Source: Altibacter sp. (lineage in GTDB: Bacteria > Bacteroidota > Bacteroidia > Flavobacteriales > Flavobacteriaceae). From it: a stretch of 64,000 bases of DNA. Numbering within the stretch: position 1 is the first letter of the stretch; every line of letters begins with the position of its first letter. This document shows, piece by piece, positions 58,289-64,000 of this stretch. Location: NCBI RefSeq assembly GCF_019913785.1, contig NZ_JAIOHK010000055.1:1-64000 (forward strand), read 5' to 3'. The notes under the pieces are model-generated. The model did no database searches. It was not told the origin of the DNA and was given only the letters and a program-made list of their open reading frames with translations. Position numbers and translations under genes: made by a program.

Positions 58289-59443
58289 ATGAAGAAATTC
58301 CTACTTTTTTCTGTATGCCTTTTAATGTCGCTGGCGACTATAGGTCAGTCGAAAATTATATACGAAGAATTTAGTTCAAATAAACTGGGCGAAACAAGAC
58401 AGCTAAAAATTCAACTTCCCAGAGATTATGAAGCCAACACAGATAAGGTTTACCCTATTGTGGTTGTTTTAGACGCCAACTATCTTTTCGAGCCTGTCGC
58501 CGGAAACGCAGATTATTTTGGGTACTGGGAAGATATGCCCGAATCGATCATTGTAGGAATTATGCAGGGTGACAGTCGGTATGAGGATTGTGATTATGAC
58601 GACACCAACTTTCTGCCGGCTGAAAAAGGAGCCGATTTTTTTGAATTTATCGGCCTAGAACTTATTCCTTATATCGATGCTACCTTTAGAACGGCACAAT
58701 TTATTATCGCAGTTGGTCATGACTTTACGGCCAACTTTATCAATTTCTACTTGTTCAAGGATCCTCCCTTGTTTAACGGATATATTAGTTTAAGTCCGGA
58801 TCCCGCTCCATTGATGGATGAACGACTTCCACAGCGGATTCCAGAAATAAAAACCAAACTCTTTTATTATTTGGCAACGGGTACAGATGATATAAAAGAT
58901 CTTATGGAAAACGCCGAAAGGATGAATGCCTCACTAAAACCATTGGAGAGTGACACCTTTAGTTATTTCTACGATAATTTTGATGGTGCCACGCATTATT
59001 CCTTGGTGGCTCGGGCCATTCCATCGGCTATGGAGAAAATATTTTCGGTATACCGTCCTATTAGTAAACAAGAATATACCGATGTCCTCCTCAAGATGGA
59101 TACCTCAATTTATCAGTATTTGATCGATAAATATAAAACCATAGAAGATCTCTTCGGAATTACCAATGTTATACGCGTGAACGATTTTATAGCCGTCTGC
59201 AAAGCTTCGGAAAAACAGAAACAGTGGGAATCGCTTCGAGATATCGCCACTTTAGCAAAAAAACAATACCCAGATACCGTTTTGGGAGACTATTATTTGG
59301 CGCGCTATTACGAAGAAACGGGCGATCCCAAAAAGGCGATGCGAACTTTTCAAGGTGCATTCGACAAGGAAGAGGTAGACTTTATAACCGTTGACCTCAT
59401 GTTGGATAAGGCCGATAAAATTAAAACAGATTTTGGGTACTAA
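58289..59443 (+). CDS. Esterase-fold (Fes/esterase D-like) protein with substituted nucleophile
   Basis: A 384-residue exported protein. Signal peptide (MKKFLLFSVCLLMSLATIGQ), then an alpha/beta hydrolase domain of the esterase D/Fes type: LKIQLPRDYEANTDKVYPIVVVLDANYLFEP (in parts), VGIMQGDSRYEDCDYD and AEKGADFFEFIGLELIPYID. The nucleophile elbow, normally GHSxGG, reads AVGHDFTANFINFYLF, with Asp in place of Ser. A helical tail with a TPR-like hairpin (YLARYYEETGDPKKAMRTFQGAF) follows. So it is probably non-hydrolytic, or uses another chemistry. Last gene of the panC unit. Confidence 0.85.
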   Translation: MKKFLLFSVCLLMSLATIGQSKIIYEEFSSNKLGETRQLKIQLPRDYEANTDKVYPIVVVLDANYLFEPVAGNADYFGYWEDMPESIIVGIMQGDSRYEDCDYDDTNFLPAEKGADFFEFIGLELIPYIDATFRTAQFIIAVGHDFTANFINFYLFKDPPLFNGYISLSPDPAPLMDERLPQRIPEIKTKLFYYLATGTDDIKDLMENAERMNASLKPLESDTFSYFYDNFDGATHYSLVARAIPSAMEKIFSVYRPISKQEYTDVLLKMDTSIYQYLIDKYKTIEDLFGITNVIRVNDFIAVCKASEKQKQWESLRDIATLAKKQYPDTVLGDYYLARYYEETGDPKKAMRTFQGAFDKEEVDFITVDLMLDKADKIKTDFGY

Positions 59444-59460
59444 TCGATACGATTGGATTA

Positions 59461-59500
59461 AAAAAAGTAATCCCTCCAAAACATACATTTTGCAGGGATT
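59461..59500 (-). terminator. Terminator of the two-component operon (3' side)
   Basis: Stem of 12 bp with one mismatch (59469-59481 with 59488-59500), six-base loop. On the reverse strand it ends with ACTTTTTT, so it serves the response-regulator operon; on the forward strand the T-run is weak. Confidence 0.75.
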
Positions 59501-59598
59501 TACAATTGGTTAGTTAGTTCCTAGTACCTTGTTTACTCCTCAATAATTTAAGCTACTAATTCAAGTACTAAGATATTTCTATTAATTGATTTTTAAAA

Positions 59599-59625
59599 TA
59601 CGTAGTATTACGTAAATACTACGTA
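59599..59625. repeat. Perfect palindrome TACGTAGTATT / AATACTACGTA
   Basis: Two perfect 11-bp arms (59599-59609 and 59615-59625) around ACGTA, followed by another ACGTAG at 59631. It lies between the response-regulator stop and its terminator, with no T-run. Confidence 0.85.
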
Positions 59626-59647
59626 GTAACACGTAGGGATTAAGAAT

Positions 59648-60298
59648 CTACAGTTGTGCTATTATGTTTTTATTTGCTAATGACCAACTTATCAACGAAT
59701 TAGAAGCTTGATCAAGTCCCAATTTTGCAATAATATTACTTCGGTGTTTCTCTACAGTTCGACTGGAAACACTTAACATTTCTGCAATTTCGCTAGTAGT
59801 GGTCTGTTGCGCAATCAACTTTAATATAGTAGCTTCGGATGGCGTTAGTAATTGTAATTTGCGCAATTCATCGGAAGCATTTTGGAGCGAAAATGAATCG
59901 AAGGACGAACTAAAATAGGTTTTGTCATCTATGACAGCCTGAATGCATTTTTCAATTTCTGAAAAAGAATCCTCCTTCAGTAAGTATCCCTGTATTTGCA
60001 ACGCTTTTGCCTGTGCGACATATTCAGATTCCTTGTGAAAGGAAAGGACAATAAATTTTGTTTTAGAACCTTTTTCCTTGGCTGTTTTAATCACATCAAA
60101 TCCTGTTAGTAAGGGCATATCAATATCCAACAGAGCTACATTGGGTTTGTGGGTCAAAATTAATTCAAGTGCCTCCATTCCTTGGGTCGCCGTCTCCACC
60201 ACATTATATCCGGCTGCCGTGAGTTCTTCGAACAAGCCTTTTAGTATCAACGGATGATCATCTGCTATAATTACCGAAATGTTGCGTTTGGCCATCAT
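59648..60298 (-). CDS. NarL/FixJ-type response regulator
   Basis: Transcription factor of 216 residues. Receiver domain with acidic pocket ADDHPLILKGL, phosphoacceptor Asp in VALLDIDMPLL and Thr/Lys positions (FIVLSFHKESEY); C-terminal LuxR-type HTH LTPSEATILKLIAQQTT...SSRTVEKHRSNIIAKLGL (in parts). Directly after its partner kinase (one base between them). Targets unknown; a palindrome lies just downstream of the gene. Confidence 0.95.
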   Translation of the reverse strand: MMAKRNISVIIADDHPLILKGLFEELTAAGYNVVETATQGMEALELILTHKPNVALLDIDMPLLTGFDVIKTAKEKGSKTKFIVLSFHKESEYVAQAKALQIQGYLLKEDSFSEIEKCIQAVIDDKTYFSSSFDSFSLQNASDELRKLQLLTPSEATILKLIAQQTTTSEIAEMLSVSSRTVEKHRSNIIAKLGLDQASNSLISWSLANKNIIAQL

Positions 60299-60299
60299 T

Positions 60300-62309
60300 T
60301 TAAATAGGGGTTACTAATGTAATTTTCGTTCCATTATCAAGTTGTGATTTTATTTCAAGTTTGGACTCAATGATTTTGGCTCGTTCCAGAAGTGTTTTCA
60401 TTCCTAATGAAGTCCCCGACCTTACCTTTTCCGAAAAATCAAACCCCTTGCCATTATCTACAATAATTGTATTAATAACTCCTTCTTTTCTTTCAATTGT
60501 AACCGAAGCAGCCTTGGCTTCGGCATGTTTTACCATATTGGTTAGTACCTCTTGTATAATTCGATACAGATGTAATGAGGCATCTTTACTAAGCATCCCA
60601 TCAATATCTTCAATTTCATTGGTAAAAAAGATATTCGAATTGGCGTCTACCTCATTAATCATCGATTTGATGGCAGCAGTCACTCCCAGTTTTTCTAGGG
60701 TAGCAGGATGCAACCCTCGCGATACGCTGCGAAGCTCCTCCAATGTAGTATCCGCAAGCAATTCCATTTCAGGATCTCCTTTCCCCTTGGTCTTTTTGGT
60801 GAGTAGCATTAGTTTTTGCCCAACACTATCATGTAATTCCCTAGCTACGCGTATACGCTCTTGTTCTTGTGTCTTAATGAGTTCTTGCGAAAATTTTTCC
60901 TGAAGTAATTGTCTTCTTTTTGCCGCATTTCGAGACCGCATCAGCACCACAACTCCAAAGAAACCCAGCAGGCCCAATCCTCCAAAAATAATCCACTGAC
61001 TCTTTACTTTATTTTGAGCATTTAAAAGGGCAATATCCTTTTTTTGAGCGTCGATTTTCGCATCCCGCTTTTCTGTTTCGTAGAGGGTTTGGTAATACGA
61101 CAATGCCTTTACCTTTTGCACATTGTTTATAGAGTCTTTTATGGCCGCGAAATTCTTAAAATGTACAAACGCCTTTTCATGCTCCCCCATAGCCTCATAC
61201 ACATGAGCCATAAATTCTTCCGATTCCTGTATCTCTTCATAGTGAGTACCTCCCTTTTTAATTTCGAGGTGTTCCATTCCGTATTGTAGCGCCTTCTGAT
61301 ATTCCCCTTTTGCAAAGGCTAAATTCTTTAAGGCGTCCACATACGGCTCTCTGTTATTTGTATTCTCCGATCTTTTTTCAAATGTATCTAAATACTGTTC
61401 TGCTTGAGAAATACTATCCATCTGAGCATAAGCAATCACAATCCCCCCTAAAAGAATTGGCTCGTAGAAATCGGGATTGCGTGTTTTCTGACTTGCTTTC
61501 AGCGCGCGCTCCAAGTTTAAAATACGCTCTTTGCGCTTCCCTTGTTTTCTGGCATCAGTAGCAGCGTTGTAGTAAAAAGAAGTAAGATGACCATAACTCT
61601 TAATTTTATCTGCCAACACTATGGCCTCATTGCGTTCGGTCTCCGCTTCTTTAAAAAAAGCATTCTGACTGTATAAAATAGACAAAGAATTCTTGGCGCT
61701 AATAATATTGAAGGTATCCTTCGAGGCTTGAAACACCTTACTGGCCTCCTGCAGTACTTGTGAGGCTTCAGAAAAATTTCCCAAAAAACTCAAAGTGCCT
61801 CCCTTATACAATTTGGCCAGCCCTACAAATCTTTGGTTATTGGCCTTGGCAGCATTTTCTTCAGCCAGATCGTAATAGATTATCGATGCTTTGTGATCTT
61901 CAACAAAGTAATAGCTATCTGCTCCTTCGATATAGAACTTAGCTAAAGTGTTGTGGTTATCTATTTTTTTTGCAGTTGCAAGAAAGCTTTCAAACAACTG
62001 TTTCCCTTCTTCCGGGTTTCCGATAATGTTATTCTGAAAATAGATTAGGTTGGCAGTATGCCAGGTAGCCATTCTAAGTGAATCCAATTCCAATGCATAG
62101 AAGACTGTCTGTCTGACAATAGAATCGCTTTCAAAATTGGTATCCTTAACAATGAAATTGGAAAGGCTATCCATCCATTGAAGCTTTTCCCCTTTCTGGG
62201 ATTTTTCAATCTTCAACAAGAGGTTTTCAATCCTTTTTTCTGAAGAATTGTCTTGAGCCAAACTGGAAAAACAAAGTAGAAAAGTGAAAAAAAGTAATCT
62301 TACTTGCAT
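60300..62309 (-). CDS. TPR-containing sensor histidine kinase (HisKA_3)
   Basis: A 669-residue kinase, partner of the adjacent NarL-type regulator. Signal peptide (MQVRLLFFTFLLCFSSLAQ), a periplasmic region of about ten TPR-like helix pairs (residues about 30-400), one membrane helix (about 430-450), a coiled linker, the HisKA_3 dimer with phosphoacceptor His in RVARELHDSVGQKLMLL, and HATPase with TIIVDNGKGFDFS and GTSLGMKTLLERAKII. Start at ATG 62309. The signal is unknown. Such TPR kinases are common in Bacteroidota. Confidence 0.93.
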   Translation of the reverse strand: MQVRLLFFTFLLCFSSLAQDNSSEKRIENLLLKIEKSQKGEKLQWMDSLSNFIVKDTNFESDSIVRQTVFYALELDSLRMATWHTANLIYFQNNIIGNPEEGKQLFESFLATAKKIDNHNTLAKFYIEGADSYYFVEDHKASIIYYDLAEENAAKANNQRFVGLAKLYKGGTLSFLGNFSEASQVLQEASKVFQASKDTFNIISAKNSLSILYSQNAFFKEAETERNEAIVLADKIKSYGHLTSFYYNAATDARKQGKRKERILNLERALKASQKTRNPDFYEPILLGGIVIAYAQMDSISQAEQYLDTFEKRSENTNNREPYVDALKNLAFAKGEYQKALQYGMEHLEIKKGGTHYEEIQESEEFMAHVYEAMGEHEKAFVHFKNFAAIKDSINNVQKVKALSYYQTLYETEKRDAKIDAQKKDIALLNAQNKVKSQWIIFGGLGLLGFFGVVVLMRSRNAAKRRQLLQEKFSQELIKTQEQERIRVARELHDSVGQKLMLLTKKTKGKGDPEMELLADTTLEELRSVSRGLHPATLEKLGVTAAIKSMINEVDANSNIFFTNEIEDIDGMLSKDASLHLYRIIQEVLTNMVKHAEAKAASVTIERKEGVINTIIVDNGKGFDFSEKVRSGTSLGMKTLLERAKIIESKLEIKSQLDNGTKITLVTPI

Positions 62310-62358
62310 TGAGGGTAACAATTCTTGTGGTAAATATAAGTAATTTAGCGAATGTATT

Positions 62359-63717
62359 ATGGCTAAAACAAAATCGTCTTATTTTTGTCAAAACTGTGGG
62401 GCACAATTTGCCAAATGGCAAGGACAATGCACGTCTTGTAAAGAATGGAATACCATTGCCGAGGAGATTATTCAAAAGGCCGAAAAAGTAGCCTGGAAGT
62501 CGGAAAGCAGCTCGAAGCGCGCCTCAAAACCTCAAAAGATAAGTGAAATCTCTACTGCAGCCGAAGCGCGCCTTGATACCAAGAACAACGAACTCAATCG
62601 GGTGCTGGGTGGCGGATTAGTGCCCGGATCACTAACCTTATTAGGAGGTGAACCCGGTATTGGAAAAAGTACGTTGATGCTTCAAATCGCCTTGCAACTA
62701 CCTTATAAAACCTTGTATGTTTCGGGTGAAGAAAGTGCCCAGCAAATTAAAATGAGAGCCGAACGCATTCATCCAAATTCAGAAACTTGTTATATTCTTA
62801 CCGAAACAAAGACACAAAATATCTTTCGCCAGATCGAAGAAATTGAGCCCGACATCGTCGTGATCGATTCTATTCAGACCTTACACACCGATTCTATTGA
62901 AAGCAGTGCCGGAAGTATTTCACAAATACGAGAAACCACCACCGAACTGATCAAATTTGCCAAGGAAACCGATACTCCGGTCATTTTGATTGGGCATATT
63001 ACCAAGGATGGAAATATTGCCGGCCCCAAGATCTTGGAACATATGGTAGATACCGTGCTCCAGTTTGAGGGAGATCGCAATCATATCTACCGTATCCTTC
63101 GCGCAAATAAAAACCGTTTTGGAAGCACCAACGAACTGGGAATTTACGAAATGCAGGGAAGCGGCTTGCGAGAAGTAGCAAATCCTTCCGAAATACTTAT
63201 CTCCAAAAATGAGGAAGACCTCAGTGGAACAGCTATTTCGGCGACACTCGAAGGCATGCGCCCGTTGATGATCGAAATACAAGCTCTGGTAAGCACCGCT
63301 GTTTATGGTACCCCACAGCGCAGTGCCACTGGGTATAATGCAAAGCGACTTAATATGATTTTGGCGGTGTTGGAAAAACGGGCCGGATTTAAGTTAGGAG
63401 CCAAGGATGTTTTTCTAAATATTACCGGAGGCATCACAGTGGACGACCCTGCCATCGATCTGGCAGTTGTGGCCGCCGTGCTATCTTCCAATATCGATGT
63501 GGCCATAGATAAGTCTATGTGCTTTGCCGCCGAAGTAGGTTTAGCCGGAGAAGTGCGGGCGGTCACTCGGGTAGATCAGCGTATTTTGGAAGCAGAAAAA
63601 TTGGGCTTCGGAAGCATAGTGATCTCGAAATACTGTAAGATCGAACGAAAAAATTATACCATCAACATTATAAAAGTAACCAAGGTACACGACCTGGTGC
63701 GGCATTTATTTGGTTAA
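62359..63717 (+). CDS. radA: DNA repair protein RadA
   Basis: RecA-like branch-migration ATPase in recombination. 452 residues. N-terminal zinc finger CQNCGAQFAKWQGQCTSC, Walker A GGEPGIGKSTLML, RadA-specific RANKNRFGSTNELG (KNRFG) and a C-terminal Lon-like domain (DVFLNITGGITVDDPAIDLAV, read in parts). Complete. ATG lies 49 bases from the divergent kinase start. Its last four bases overlap the stop of the aldo/keto reductase gene. Confidence 0.97.
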   Translation: MAKTKSSYFCQNCGAQFAKWQGQCTSCKEWNTIAEEIIQKAEKVAWKSESSSKRASKPQKISEISTAAEARLDTKNNELNRVLGGGLVPGSLTLLGGEPGIGKSTLMLQIALQLPYKTLYVSGEESAQQIKMRAERIHPNSETCYILTETKTQNIFRQIEEIEPDIVVIDSIQTLHTDSIESSAGSISQIRETTTELIKFAKETDTPVILIGHITKDGNIAGPKILEHMVDTVLQFEGDRNHIYRILRANKNRFGSTNELGIYEMQGSGLREVANPSEILISKNEEDLSGTAISATLEGMRPLMIEIQALVSTAVYGTPQRSATGYNAKRLNMILAVLEKRAGFKLGAKDVFLNITGGITVDDPAIDLAVVAAVLSSNIDVAIDKSMCFAAEVGLAGEVRAVTRVDQRILEAEKLGFGSIVISKYCKIERKNYTINIIKVTKVHDLVRHLFG

Positions 63718-64000
63718 GGCGCCGGATTGGGAAACCGGCTGTGTACATCGTTGATCTCTCTTAAAATTTCTTCTGAAAGGCGTACGTTTACACTGTCTAT
63801 ATTTTCTGAAAGCTGTGCCAAAGAGGTAGCTCCGATAATCGTAGAAGTAACGAAAGGTTGTTGCCTCACAAAGGCCAGCGCCATTTGTGGTAAACTAAGA
63901 TTGTGTTTCTTAGCAATTTCTGAGTATAATTTAGTCGCTTTTAGCGAACCGTCACCGCTGTACCGACTATAATTTGGAAATAATGTTACTCGGGCGTCTG
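63714..64000 (-). CDS. Aldo/keto reductase (5' part outside window)
   Basis: C-terminal 95 residues of an NADPH-dependent oxidoreductase of the AKR family, Tas/YgdS-like: RVTLFPNYSRYSG, LKATKLYSEIAKKHNLSLPQMALAFVRQQPFV (in parts), STIIGATSLAQLSENI and RFPNPAP at the end. The STIIGATS block is the NADPH phosphate-binding region. The catalytic Tyr/Lys/His lie outside the window. Convergent with radA. Confidence 0.9.
   Translation of the reverse strand, partial: DARVTLFPNYSRYSGDGSLKATKLYSEIAKKHNLSLPQMALAFVRQQPFVTSTIIGATSLAQLSENIDSVNVRLSEEILREINDVHSRFPNPAP

Noticed and set aside
60361-60903. 180-codon Ser-rich open frame antisense to the histidine kinase
   Set aside because: Shadow of the kinase HATPase region; no start context or homology-like motif.

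Overview
The window comes from the chromosome of a member of the Flavobacteriaceae (Bacteroidota), most likely a marine gliding species; the genus cannot be fixed from sequence alone. The reasons are gldD and gldE beside ssb and mutY, several secreted proteins with C-terminal type IX secretion (T9SS) sorting domains, many Bacteroidota-specific families (DUF4271, DUF3098, DUF3127, DUF4199, DUF4270, DUF4301), promoters with a TAnnTTTG -7 box, and an almost complete lack of Shine-Dalgarno sequences. It is mostly core genome; no rRNA, tRNA, intact insertion sequence, prophage or CRISPR array was seen.

Layout. 1-13 kb: dihydroorotase (cut by the window edge), a polyprenol-phosphate mannosyltransferase, DUF4271-hemD, pckA, a saccharopine dehydrogenase-like enzyme, a YugP-type membrane protease, leuS, and a forward operon ftsX - small ORF - DUF3098 - uppP - truB. 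13-19 kb: two secreted leucine-rich-repeat proteins, a TonB-like protein, tag, and a large T9SS-exported peptidyl-arginine/agmatine deiminase. 19-24 kb: aat, a short-chain fatty acid transporter, DUF3127, a flavin reductase and a histidine kinase. 24.2-27.2 kb: an AT-rich accessory block with a decayed M43 metalloprotease and a third secreted LRR protein. 27-36 kb: HIT protein, greA with an apparent leader terminator, a TPP-riboswitch-controlled TonB-dependent receptor, and a reverse-strand cluster with a thiamine-binding protein, a PnuC/PnuT transporter and a P-loop kinase. 36-43.5 kb: ahcY, rplU-rpmA, and gldD-gldE-ssb-mutY. 43.5-47 kb: HU, a 29-residue basic protein, RNase E/G with a structured leader, recX and a cupin_8 protein. 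47-51 kb: lipoproteins, gene remnants, atpD-atpC. 51.5-64 kb: a glycogen-synthase-like protein - DUF4270 - glmS operon, divergent panC-panD-flippase-pseudoesterase, a two-component system, radA, and an aldo/keto reductase cut by the window edge.

Best leads. (1) A thiamine uptake locus: promoter, TPP aptamer and terminator before an outer-membrane receptor, with an inner-membrane PnuC/PnuT transporter, a thiamine-binding protein and a kinase just upstream. (2) A promoter-proximal intrinsic terminator in the greA leader. (3) Two proteins with enzyme folds but altered active sites: an esterase with Asp for the nucleophilic Ser, and a half-length glycogen synthase without KxGG. (4) A strongly over-represented octamer (CTTCAGAA/TTCTGAAG). 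(5) Small proteins of 29 and 39 residues. All family assignments rest on motifs and recall, not on database searches.
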